Shown: positions 18,466-26,233 of the stretch, in pieces
Numbering within the stretch: the first letter of the stretch is position 1
Layout: every line of letters starts with the position of its first letter
DNA from: DATBJG01 sp963790545
Lineage (GTDB): Bacteria > Acidobacteriota > Vicinamibacteria > Vicinamibacterales > JAMQPK01
Assembly: GCA_963790545.1 (NCBI GenBank)
Contig: CAWBPA010000025.1
Span: 124,001-188,000 of the forward strand
Direction of reading: 5' to 3'
DNA length: 64,000 nucleotides
Program-made: the position numbers and the translations under genes
The notes under the pieces: generated by a model
Databases searched by the model: none
What the model saw: only the letters and a program-made list of their open reading frames with translations
What the model was told of the DNA's origin: nothing

Positions 18466-19454
18466 GGCTCCTCCCGCGCTTCCTTGAGCACACTCGGGTC
18501 GATGAACGTGGCCAATTGTTCCCGCGTCATTGGCGCTCTCTGCTGTCCTCTTGCGATCCAGCGATCCTCTTCGGTGAGAACATTCAACAGGTCGCCCGGC
18601 AGCGCGACGGGGAACGCCTGGAACTTCCAGCTGCGTGAGACTGTTTCTTCCGTCTGTTTGATCTTCCTGGCAACCAGGGGAATCACCTCGCGTGGCCGCG
18701 AACGAACCACATCGGCCGCTCCGATAATCGCGCGCACGAACTGGACGAGTTCAGCGCGCCGCTTCGGATTGTTCAGGACGTCCGTCGTCGTGTACAGGCT
18801 GAACAGCTCCCGATAGACCTTGTTGTCCTGAAAGACTGTGGCGTCTTCGCCCAGCAATTCCAGCGCCTTTTGCGCCTCAGGCTCCCACATTGAAATCGCA
18901 TCAGCCTCACGTGCGCCGATGGCCGCTGACATGTCGGTCGTTCCCCTGGTGACGAGCGTGACGTCGCCCTCTTGCAGCCCGGCCGCGCTCAACATTTTGA
19001 CCAGGTGGTAATGCGCCGACGTATTGCTGGGCGTGACGATTCTCTTGCCACGAAGATCTGCGAGCGTGTTGATACCGGCTGAACGGCGGGCGATGACCCG
19101 ATACAAGCCTTCGGCGACCGTCAGCAGCAACCTGACCTTGGGATTGGCTGTGGCAATCAGCAGCATCTGTGTCTCGGCATTGGTGCCAGCGTGCGCTGCG
19201 CCTGCCGCGACGTGACGAACCCCTCCACTAATGATCCGGAAACCGGAACCCCGAGGCCCTTCGCCGGCCACGAATATCGGAGCGGTCTCGATTGTGGTCA
19301 TGTTGACGGCCACGGTGAACCGATCGTTCGGCGTCAGAACCTGGATCTCTGACTCAGCCTGACCCTGCGCACCGCTGGTGCCAGGAACACCTGGGAACAG
19401 AAGGGCGGCGCCCATCACGAACAGGCAGAACCATGTCGCACCGGATCGCTTCAC
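18462..19454 (-). CDS. Periplasmic substrate-binding protein (TAXI/NMT1-like)
   Basis: 330 residues from a GTG at 19454 that has GGAGG five bases upstream; a TTG at 19466 is less likely. A signal peptide (WFCLFVMGAALLFPGVPGTSGAQ) precedes a type-2 periplasmic binding fold: FTVAVNMTTIETAPIFVAGE, GVRHVAAGAAHAGTNAETQMLLIA, GINTLADLRGKRIVTPSNTSAHYHLVKMLSAAGLQEGDVTLV and MSAAIGAREADAISMWEPEAQKALELLG. This resembles NMT1/sulfonate-type and TAXI binding proteins. No permease genes adjoin it. Coupling by a 4-bp overlap to the MetE-like enzyme suggests the ligand may feed that enzyme. Confidence 0.82.
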   Translation of the reverse strand: MKRSGATWFCLFVMGAALLFPGVPGTSGAQGQAESEIQVLTPNDRFTVAVNMTTIETAPIFVAGEGPRGSGFRIISGGVRHVAAGAAHAGTNAETQMLLIATANPKVRLLLTVAEGLYRVIARRSAGINTLADLRGKRIVTPSNTSAHYHLVKMLSAAGLQEGDVTLVTRGTTDMSAAIGAREADAISMWEPEAQKALELLGEDATVFQDNKVYRELFSLYTTTDVLNNPKRRAELVQFVRAIIGAADVVRSRPREVIPLVARKIKQTEETVSRSWKFQAFPVALPGDLLNVLTEEDRWIARGQQRAPMTREQLATFIDPSVLKEAREEP

Positions 19455-19490
19455 AGAAGCCTCCAAGGATTCTCACGTTGGAAGTTTAGA

Positions 19491-19525
19491 ACTGAACACT
19501 GAGAACTGAAAACTGAAAACTCCTG
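19491..19525. repeat. Heptamer tandem repeat (ACTGAAA word)
   Basis: Units ACTGAAC, ACTGAGA, ACTGAAA, ACTGAAA and ACTCCTG in exact 7-nt register, in the divergent gap between the binding-protein gene and the cupin gene. The same word recurs at 63472. Confidence 0.65.
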
Positions 19526-19662
19526 CGATTGACCGGCGATCGGGCCGGTGATACAAGTGAGCCACTAGAATCGTCCAGGGTAGATACACAAAAATCACCG
19601 TGGAAAACCCGCGCCAGTTCCTCGCATTCGTGCCGAAGAGTTCGTGAGAGTCGGAGGACATC

Positions 19663-20088
19663 ATGGAAAGGCATGTCGGCGTAACCGTTGGATGCATGCT
19701 GCTCAGCTGTGTGGCGCTGGCGGCACAAGCCCCAGTTGTCACAGGCAAGCCGTCACCTGTCGTCACAGGCAATCGCGAGACGCCGCTCAGACAAGTGGCG
19801 GGGGAGGGCAATATTGGCGTCAGCAACGCCGTGCTTCGCGATCAGCCCGAGGTTCGGGCGTTACGCGTGGTCGTGGAACCGGGCGGCACGCGAATTATGC
19901 ATGCGCATACCGACGTGAAGTTCCACCTGTTCATCCCAATCACCGGAGCGATGCAGCTCGACCTCGAAGGCAGCCCCGTCGCCACGGTTGCGCCGTGGCA
20001 TCCGTACTACATGAGCGCCGGGACGAGGCACGGCTTTCGCAACACTGGAGCGACGCCGGTGGAAATCATGGAGATCTTCGTCAGGTGA
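19663..20088 (+). CDS. Secreted cupin-domain protein
   Basis: 141 residues with GGAGG six bases before the ATG at 19663. A signal peptide (GVTVGCMLLSCVALAAQA) is followed by a short VVTGKPSPVVTGN linker that repeats itself, and a single cupin: VRALRVVVEPGGTRIMHAHTDVKFHLFIPITGAMQLDLEG and HPYYMSAGTRHGFRNTGATPVEIMEIFV. The His pair HAH is in the metal-binding cupin motif 1, and TRHGFRN is motif 2. Periplasmic; substrate unknown. A large repeat array follows the stop. Confidence 0.85.
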   Translation: MERHVGVTVGCMLLSCVALAAQAPVVTGKPSPVVTGNRETPLRQVAGEGNIGVSNAVLRDQPEVRALRVVVEPGGTRIMHAHTDVKFHLFIPITGAMQLDLEGSPVATVAPWHPYYMSAGTRHGFRNTGATPVEIMEIFVR

Positions 20089-20097
20089 AGTGCACAT

Positions 20098-20360
20098 CGG
20101 GTGCCGAGTGCTTGGTGCTGGGTGCCTGGTGCTGTGCTGGGTGCCGAGTGCTTGGTGCTGTGCCGGGTGCTGTGCTGGGTGCCGGGTGCACGGGTGCTTG
20201 CTTGGTAGGTCCAAGGGACCCGCGTCATGGATGGCAGGGCTGAAGCCCTGCGCTACGGACGCCCAGGAACGAGGCACCCGTAGCACCTCGCACCCTGCAC
20301 CGCACCCGGCACCCTGCACCCAGCACAGCACCCGGCACTAGGCACCAAGCACCCGGCACG
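20098..20360. repeat. GGTGC/GCACC inverted heptamer array with a nested hairpin
   Basis: Left arm of GGTGC-type words at 20098-20200 and right arm of GCACC-type words at 20268-20360. The loop between them holds a complete GTAGCGC-type hairpin (20234-20256: GCAGGGCT / AGCCCTGC then GCTAC). Similar nesting occurs in the array at 25966. Open frames across it are repeat-derived and not genes. Confidence 0.8.
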
Positions 20361-20379
20361 CTTACCATCTGAATCTTCC

Positions 20380-21372
20380 ATGGCATCCACCACCCCAGAC
20401 CTCGTCGTGCTGTACGAGCATCCCGAATGGCAGAAACCCCTGTTTGCGGCGCTCGAACGACGTCGTATCTCATTCCGGCCGTTCGATGTGACCCGCGCTG
20501 CGTTCAGCAATACCGAGCTCGACCATGTTCGAACGCTCACAGCGTCCAACCGTCGGGCCCCGCTCTATTTCAATCAGGCGAGTCCCAGTGCGTACGTGCG
20601 AGGCAGCACTCGGGCCGTCCCACTGGCCCTTGCTTATATGCGCTCGCTCGAACTGCTGGGGGTTCGCGTTCTGAACGGCGCTGACGTGTTTGCGCTGGAG
20701 CTGAGCAAGAGCGCACAAGCGACGCTGCTGAGGACGCTGGGCATCGATTGTCCACGGTCGATCACGTTCAACGACGTCAGCGCGTTACGCGACTACGCCA
20801 GCGACATCCAATGGCCCGCACTGCTGAAGCCCGATCAAGGTGGAAGTGGTGCGCGCATTCAAGTCGTGGAATCCCTGGAGCACGTGGAGGACATTTTCCG
20901 TCGCGATCCTTCGGTGTGGCTGCCCGACAACCTCTTCCTCCTGCAGGAATATCTCCCGCACGACACCGACCAGGGCATCATCCGGCTGGAGTTCCTCGGC
21001 GGGGAGCTCCTCTATGCCATGCGGGTCAAGACGCACGGACGTTTCAATCTATGCCCGTCGCCGGTCTGTAACCCTGACGAAGGCGCCGGAGTCTGCGAGG
21101 TGCCCGGGGTTGAGTCAGCGAGCGCGCCGCCCGTGGAGTTCTTCCCCTTCCCCGATGTGCCAGTCGAAGCCGTCACGATTGCCAAACGGATTGTCAGAGC
21201 TGCAAGGCTCGATGTCGGCGGTATCGAGTACCTGGAAACCGACAACGGCCGGCGAGTGTTCTACGACATCAACGCCAATTCGAACCTGCGCCCGGCCGTG
21301 GCCGCCGCGTTTGGTTTCGATCCGTTCGAACGGGTCGTAGACTTTCTCGAAGGAGAGATGCGGGCGAGGTAG
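20380..21372 (+). CDS. ATP-grasp (RimK/glutathione-synthase-like) ligase
   Basis: 330 residues, intact. An N-terminal pre-ATP-grasp domain (DLVVLYEHPEWQKPLFAALERRRISFRPFDV) is followed by the ATP-grasp core: LELSKSAQATLLRTLGIDCPRSITF, WPALLKPDQGGSGARIQVVESLE, LFLLQEYLPHDTDQGIIRLEFLGGELLYAMRVKTHGRFNLCPSP and DVGGIEYLETDNGRRVFYDINANSNLRPAVAAAFGFDPFERVV. The Lys in LLKP and the acidic/Asn pair in FYDINANSN are the nucleotide and metal ligands. The reaction is carboxylate-amine ligation; the acceptor is unknown. Flanked on both sides by GGTGC arrays. Confidence 0.88.
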   Translation: MASTTPDLVVLYEHPEWQKPLFAALERRRISFRPFDVTRAAFSNTELDHVRTLTASNRRAPLYFNQASPSAYVRGSTRAVPLALAYMRSLELLGVRVLNGADVFALELSKSAQATLLRTLGIDCPRSITFNDVSALRDYASDIQWPALLKPDQGGSGARIQVVESLEHVEDIFRRDPSVWLPDNLFLLQEYLPHDTDQGIIRLEFLGGELLYAMRVKTHGRFNLCPSPVCNPDEGAGVCEVPGVESASAPPVEFFPFPDVPVEAVTIAKRIVRAARLDVGGIEYLETDNGRRVFYDINANSNLRPAVAAAFGFDPFERVVDFLEGEMRAR

Positions 21373-21375
21373 GGC

Positions 21376-22041
21376 GTTGGGTGCTTGGTGCGTGGTGCCT
21401 GGTGCTGTGCCGGGTGCTTGGTGCCGGGTGCTGTGCCGGGTGCCGTGTGCCGCGTGTCGCGTGCTGTGCTGGGTGTCGGGCTGCGTGCCGTCCAGGGCTG
21501 ACGGCATGAAGGTTGCCATTGCGACCTGCATGGCCGCTCGACGTTTCGATGAACTACTGGCGTGGCAGCTCGCGAACGAGTTGAAGCAGAGGGTGTACGC
21601 GCTCGTTGATGCCTCCACGGCGCGTGACGATCGCAAGTTTTGCGATCAGATCAAAGACTCGGCAGCCTCCGCACCTCGGAACCTCGCCGAAGGCTTTGCC
21701 TGTTTTCGACATCCCGAATTTGCCCGCTATACGCGAGTGGCCAAGGCCTCGCTCGTGGAAACCCAGAATCATTTGCGTGATGGCGTGGATCGAGGCCACT
21801 GGTCTCCACAACAGTCCAGGCCTCTAGAAGATCTAGCAGATCGAGCGGTTGGCGCATGTGTCCGGTTGCTGGCGTATCTCGAGTCTGACCACCGCGCCGC
21901 TCACCGCCGCCGTTAGCGCACAGCACAGCCGCCGTCAGCGCACGGCACAGCACGGCACCCGGCACCCGGCACGGCACGCAGCACCCGGCACCCAGCACAG
22001 CACCCGGCACGAAGCACCAAGCACCCGGCACCCTTGTCAGC
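21376..22041. mobile_element. GGTGC/GCACC inverted-array element carrying a four-helix-bundle gene
   Basis: The left arm (21376-21495) consists of GGTGC-type words at mostly 7-nt spacing. The right arm (21914-22041) consists of the complementary GCACC-type words. Between them lies a single gene (21506-21916). A transcript could fold as a long imperfect stem with the gene as its loop. The same organisation recurs at 23737-24503 with a paralogous gene, while arrays at 17055, 20098 and 25966 lack the gene. Calling this mobile is inference: no target-site duplication or transposase is seen. Confidence 0.5.
21506..21916 (+). CDS. Four-helix-bundle protein (23S rRNA IVP / Avd-like family)
   Basis: 136 residues from the ATG at 21506. 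The core is RRFDELLAWQLANELKQRVYALVDAS (helix 1), DRKFCDQIKDSAASAPRNLAEGFACFRHPEFARYTRVAKASLVETQNHL (helices 2-3, with the family signature 'Q...A..S...NiAEG' and 'EF.r....A..S..E...hL') and DRAVGACVRLLAYLES (helix 4). The family includes proteins encoded in 23S rRNA intervening sequences and the Avd accessory protein of diversity-generating retroelements. It is basic and may bind nucleic acid. It is enclosed by GGTGC/GCACC arrays and about 86% identical by eye to the copy at 23917. Confidence 0.88.
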   Translation: MKVAIATCMAARRFDELLAWQLANELKQRVYALVDASTARDDRKFCDQIKDSAASAPRNLAEGFACFRHPEFARYTRVAKASLVETQNHLRDGVDRGHWSPQQSRPLEDLADRAVGACVRLLAYLESDHRAAHRRR

Positions 22042-22042
22042 G

Positions 22043-23680
22043 TCAGCGAACCGTCGGGTATTTGATCCCCAGCTGCTCCAGATAGGTCTTGTACTTGGTC
22101 GGGTCGTAGTAGTACTTCTTCATCTCCGGCCGGTATTTCGCCATGATTTCTTCGTTCAGCCAGACCGCGGGCGTGTCTTCGGCGCGGATGAGGGGCGTGT
22201 ACTTGCGATCTTTCGTTTGCACGTTCCGGTAGTAATCCCACGCCTGTTCCACGATCTCAGGCCGCAGCAGAACGTCGAGAATGGTCATAGCCTGGACCTT
22301 GGCGCCGGCAATCACGCCCTTGTGGGCGATCGGCGTAGCCATCGCGATCGCGTTCGCCCAGTTGTGACCCGGGCCCGCCTGGAAGTTGGCCGGAAAATTG
22401 AGGGTCACGGTCGGCACACTCCACGAGATATCGCCGATGTCGTCTGAGCCGCCGCCGCGCTTTTCATCGTCGGGTATCGCCTCGCGGCCTCGCAAGTCCG
22501 GGATCTCGGTCGACAAGCCAATTTCGGGAACCTTCAACTCCCGTTGTACCGCCTTGGCCAGCGTCACGTCCGCGTCGGTCCAGTTCGGCAGCCCGACGCT
22601 CTTGATGTTGGCGTGCATCGTTTCGGCCAGCGCCTTGTTCATGTGCAGCGGCCACGCCGACCCGAGCACGCGCGATGTCACGGTGGTGTCCGTCATCAGC
22701 GCTGCCCCCTGCGAGATCTGGTTGCCAATTTCCCACATGCGTTTGATCTCGGGATACGACGTTTCGCGGAAGTAGTACCAGACCGAGGCGTTGCGTGGAA
22801 CGACGTTCGGCTGATCACCGCCGTTGGTGACCACGTAGTGCGACCGCTGCTGAATCCGGAGGTGTTCACGTCGGTAGTTCCAACCGACGTTCATCAATTC
22901 CACCGCATCGAGGGCGCTTCGTCCTCGCCACGGAGCGTTACCGCTGTGGGCCGTCTCGCCCTGGAATGTGTATTCAACCGAAACCAGACCGTTTCCGCCC
23001 GTGTCTCCCCAGCCGGTCGCCAGGTTGGTGCCGACATGGGTGTAAAGGACGACATCAACGTCTTTGAAAAGCCCAGCTCGGACGTAATACGCCTTGGTTG
23101 CCAGTTGTTCCTCTGCGACGCCCGGCCACAGAACGAGCGTGCCAGCGAGCTTCTCGCGCTGCATGATCCGTTTCACGGCAATCGCGGCTGTGATGTTGAG
23201 CGGGACACCCGAGTTGTGTCCCTCGCCGTGTCCAGGCGCACCCTCGATCATGGGCGCCCGGTACGCGACACCAGGTTTCTGTGATGCTTGCGGAATGCAG
23301 TCCACGTCGGACCCGAGCGCAATGACCGGCTTACCCGATCCGAACCTTGCCGTCCACGCCGTTGGAATGCCCGCGACCCCTTTCTGGATTGTGAAGCCTT
23401 CCTTTTCGAGGATCGCTGTCAAATATCGCTGCGTTTCGAACTCCTGAAATCCGAGCTCGCCGAAGCTGAAGACGGAATCAACCATCTGCTGCGCGAGGTC
23501 GTACATGCCGTCGACGCTGGCGGCCGCTTCAGTTTTGTAAGCATCCAGTTTGGGAGGTAACGGTGCGGCAACACCGCTGCGCTCCGGCGGAACGGGCGCT
23601 CCACCCTGCATCGTTGGTGTGGCGGTCACCACCGCGAGCACCAGACCGGCGACCAATTCCCACGTTCGTGTTGAATGCAT
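22043..23680 (-). CDS. Secreted M20-family amidohydrolase (AbgB/aminobenzoyl-glutamate hydrolase-like)
   Basis: 545 residues. A signal peptide (WELVAGLVLAVVTATPTMQ) is followed by the M20 fold: VFSFGELGFQEFETQRYLTAILEKEGFTIQKGVAGIPTAWTARFGSGKPVIALGSDVDCIPQ, APGHGEGHNSGVPLNITAAIAVKRIM, LVLWPGVAEEQLATKAYYVRAG, FQGETAHSGNAPWRGRSALDAVELMNVGWNYRREHL (dimerisation domain) and SDDIGDISWSVPTVTLNFP. The Asp, Glu-Glu and His residues expected at the binuclear metal site can be seen (SDVD, AEEQ, GHNSG). It removes an acyl or aminobenzoyl group from an amino acid outside the cytoplasm. It lies between the two four-helix-bundle elements. Confidence 0.9.
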   Translation of the reverse strand: MHSTRTWELVAGLVLAVVTATPTMQGGAPVPPERSGVAAPLPPKLDAYKTEAAASVDGMYDLAQQMVDSVFSFGELGFQEFETQRYLTAILEKEGFTIQKGVAGIPTAWTARFGSGKPVIALGSDVDCIPQASQKPGVAYRAPMIEGAPGHGEGHNSGVPLNITAAIAVKRIMQREKLAGTLVLWPGVAEEQLATKAYYVRAGLFKDVDVVLYTHVGTNLATGWGDTGGNGLVSVEYTFQGETAHSGNAPWRGRSALDAVELMNVGWNYRREHLRIQQRSHYVVTNGGDQPNVVPRNASVWYYFRETSYPEIKRMWEIGNQISQGAALMTDTTVTSRVLGSAWPLHMNKALAETMHANIKSVGLPNWTDADVTLAKAVQRELKVPEIGLSTEIPDLRGREAIPDDEKRGGGSDDIGDISWSVPTVTLNFPANFQAGPGHNWANAIAMATPIAHKGVIAGAKVQAMTILDVLLRPEIVEQAWDYYRNVQTKDRKYTPLIRAEDTPAVWLNEEIMAKYRPEMKKYYYDPTKYKTYLEQLGIKYPTVR

Positions 23681-23736
23681 ACGCTCTCCTGACCAGGGTG
23701 TGTGGCGGGATTATATTCCTGCCGCGGGTCCCACGG

Positions 23737-24503
23737 GTGCTTGGTGCTTGGTGCGTGGTGCCTGGTGCTGTGCTGGGTGCTGGGGTGCTACGTGCTTGGT
23801 GCGGGGGTGCTACGTGCTTGGTGCGGGGCCTCGCGATTGGTGCTCAGCCGTCCTCGGTGCCGGGTGCTCCTGCTTCGCCAGACGCAGATCGGCATCAAGC
23901 TTGCCTAGGACGATGCGTGGTTGTCCGACGATTTGATCAACTCCACGCCTGGCAGCTCGCGAATGAATTGAAACAGAAGGTGTACGCGCTTGTTGATGCG
24001 TCCATGGCACGAGATAATCGCAAATTCTGCGATCAGATCAAAGACTCTGGTGCATCCGCGCCGCGCAATCTGGCCGAAGGCTTTGGCTGTTATCGACATC
24101 CCGAGTTTGCTCGGTACGTACGGGTAGCAAAAGCTTCGCTCGTGGAAACCCAAAATCACCTGGGTGATGGAGTCGACAGGCGCCATTGGTCTCCACAAGA
24201 ATCGAAGCCGCTGCAAGCTCTGGGAGATCGAGCAGTCGGCGCGTGCGTTCGATTGCTGGCATATCTCGAGTCCACAGACGCACCCTTTAGCCGGCCATGC
24301 CGCCGCCGTAAACAGGTGCGTCTCTAGCCGCAAGCGACCCCGGCACCAGGCACCCAGCACCCAGCACAGCACCAGGCACAAGGCACCAAGCACCATGCAC
24401 CCGCGATGGCACCCCCGCACCAGGCACGAGGCACCCCCGCACCCAGCACAGCACCCTGCACCAAGCACTCGACACCAAGCACCAAGTACCAAGCACCTGC
24501 CCC
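23737..24503. mobile_element. Second GGTGC/GCACC inverted-array element carrying a four-helix-bundle gene
   Basis: Left arm of GGTGC words at 23737-23830, where a GGGGTGCTACGTGCTTGGTG block occurs twice in tandem. The gene is at 23917-24327. The right arm of GCACC words is at 24340-24503, ending about 22 bases before the next gene. The arrangement matches the element at 21376-22041; the arms differ in word order but not in consensus. Confidence 0.5.
23917..24327 (+). CDS. Four-helix-bundle protein, second paralogue
   Basis: 136 residues from a GTG at 23917. An ATG at 23913 is in another frame and would need one base removed, so the true start is uncertain. It reads RRFDQLHAWQLANELKQKVYALVDAS, then RKFCDQIKDSGASAPRNLAEGFGCYRHPEFARYVRVAKASLVETQNHL, then DRAVGACVRLLAYLES. 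By eye it differs from the 21506 gene at about 16 of 117 core positions, most of them conservative; DNA divergence is higher, indicating two copies kept under protein-level selection. It lies in the loop of the surrounding inverted array. Confidence 0.85.
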   Translation: MVVRRFDQLHAWQLANELKQKVYALVDASMARDNRKFCDQIKDSGASAPRNLAEGFGCYRHPEFARYVRVAKASLVETQNHLGDGVDRRHWSPQESKPLQALGDRAVGACVRLLAYLESTDAPFSRPCRRRKQVRL

Positions 24504-24525
24504 CCAGTGCCCCTATAATTCCAGC

Positions 24526-25961
24526 ATGAAGTCAAAGATCCGGACGTTCTCACGCCGAGGCCTGTTGAAGAAAGGCGCCGCTGCGGCCGCGGGCAGCGCC
24601 GCACTTGCCACGCAGGCCGACTCGTTGTTCGCGCAGTCGAATGCTCCTGCCGTGGTAACCCGACGCCGGTTCCGGGGTTGGATCTCACGAGGCACAGGCC
24701 CCGGGCGGACGACGCTTCAAGAACTGACGCTGCGGCCCATCAGTGGACGACAGGTCCTGGTCCGGACCGAAGCCACCAATCTTTGCTATTCAAATACGGG
24801 CGTCGTCCTTGGGCTCCCTCAGAACTTTGGACCCCCACCCGCGGCTCCGGCCGGCGCGGGTGCCGGACCGGCCGCCCCAGCGCCCCACCTGTTCCGCCCG
24901 CCTTTCGCCGGTTGAACGAGATGGCGCTCATACAGGGTCACGGTGGCGTGGGCGTCGTCGAGGCCGTTGGAACTGAAGTGCGTCGCGTGCAAGTGGGCGA
25001 TCGCGTCTGCGTGTCCGGCACGCCGCAGTGCGGGTCCTGCTATCAGTGCCTCCGCGGCCGTTCCGACATGTGCCAGTTCCTCGGGCGTCAAGGCCCGGAC
25101 GATCTCGTCCCGATTGCCGACCTGCGCGATGGAACGCCGGTCTACGCCAACTCGCATATCGGCGGGCTTGCCGAGCTGATGGTGACGTTCGAAGAATGGG
25201 TGGTGCCGGTCTTTACGAAGGCGGATGCGGCTCAGCTCGGGATGGTGTGCAGCTGTGTCAGCGTCGCAGGTCTTGGCGCGACCACGTCTCAGGTGCTGGC
25301 GCTCGTCGAGCCTGGATCCACCGTCGCGGTCGTTGGCTGCGGCCCGCTTGGACTCAGCGCGATCCAGGGCGCGCGCATTTCCGGTGCGTCCACGATCATT
25401 GCGATCGAACCGATTCGCACGCGACGGGAGGTCGCTCTCAAAGTGGGAGCGACACATGTTCTCGATCCCAATGTCGAAGTCCAGAATCTGGTGGAGAAGG
25501 TACGAGCGCTTTCGCGGGGGCCGAACACTCGCCTGTGGGCCGGAGGGCGTGACTCGGGCGGTCTGCTCGGCGGCGCCGGCGCCGACTTCGTCATTGAAGC
25601 AGTTGGGGCGGATCAAGCCCCGCCCAAGCTCGAGGCCGGGCCCGATCCCACAGGGATTCTGCCGATGAGGCAGGCGTACGAAATGTGCGCTCCCGGCGGG
25701 CACATCGTGACGACGAGCTTGCCGAGGGGCGTCATTTCGCTGCCCGCAGTCTTCTTCTCAATTGGCGGGCGGACGCATCACGCCGGTCAAGCTGGTGGCG
25801 CAAGTCCCATGCGTGACATCCCACGATTCGTGGAGATGTTGGACAAAGGCCAATACGACGCCAAGCCGCTGGCCACGACGATTGTGCCCATCGAGCGTAT
25901 GCGCGAGGCGTACGAAGAAGTGGTGTATCGAACGACCGTGACGGCGATTATGACAGGCTGA
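24526..25961 (+). CDS. Tat-exported zinc-type alcohol dehydrogenase, one frameshift
   Basis: The ATG at 24526 opens a twin-arginine leader (FSRRGLLKKGAAAAAGSAALA). The medium-chain dehydrogenase follows: LTLRPISGRQVLVRTEATNLCYSNTGVV, then a Pro/Ala-rich insertion (PPPAAPAGAGAGPAAPAPHL), a frame change near 24900, and EMALIQGHGGVGVVEAVGTEVRRVQVGDRVCV. The structural-zinc loop is CGSCYQCLRGRSDMC. VAVVGCGPLGLSAIQGARISGASTIIAIE is the NAD(P) Rossmann motif, and ATHVLDPN and a C-terminal IERMREAYEEV follow. The TATAAT seven bases before the ATG suggests a near-leaderless transcript. Tat export is unusual for this cytoplasmic enzyme family. Confidence 0.82.
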
Positions 25962-25965
25962 AAAG

Positions 25966-26226
25966 GGTGCTGGGTGCGTGGTGCCTGGTGCTTGGTGCTG
26001 TGCCGGGTGCTGGGTGCCTGGTGCGGTGCTGGGTGCTGGGTGCTGGGTGCCGGGATGAGTACATAGCGCAGACCTTCAGGCCCGCTCGTTCGGCAGGTCC
26101 AAGACGCGCGTTGTGGAGCACCAAGCACGAGGCACCCCCGCACTCTGCACCCAGCCCGCACGAGGCACCCAGCACCCCTGCACCCGGCACAGCACCAGGC
26201 ACCACGCACCAAGCACCCGGCACCCC
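25966..26226. repeat. GGTGC/GCACC inverted heptamer array with nested hairpin remnant
   Basis: Left arm of GGTGC words at 25966-26053, right arm of GCACC words at 26118-26226. The loop carries a GTAGCGC-type hairpin remnant (TAGCGCAGACCTTCAGG, 26064-26080) and GGCAGGTCCAAG, which resembles the GGTAGGTCCAAG in the loop of the 20098 array. It separates the convergent dehydrogenase and PQQ-propeller genes. Confidence 0.8.
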
Positions 26227-26233
26227 TTTTTCG

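Noticed and set aside
22544..23284. Plus-strand open frame inside the M20 hydrolase gene
   Set aside because: Antisense shadow; the minus-strand product has clear metal-ligand motifs.
23563..23880. Open frames rich in Gly, Ala, Cys, Leu and Val (GAWCLV-type proteins) in the GGTGC arrays, also at 17055-17381, 20090-20341, 21377-21500 and 25967-26470
   Set aside because: The composition and 7-residue periodicity come directly from translating heptamer repeats; there is no start signal, and frames exist on both strands.
23737..24503. Diversity-generating retroelement, because the four-helix-bundle protein resembles Avd
   Set aside because: No reverse transcriptase, template repeat or variable repeat pair is present in the window.
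21376..24503. 23S rRNA intervening sequence
   Set aside because: The four-helix-bundle family occurs in such sequences, but no rRNA sequence flanks either copy here.
17055..26226. CRISPR array
   Set aside because: The repeats are short, contiguous heptamers without unique spacers and without cas genes.
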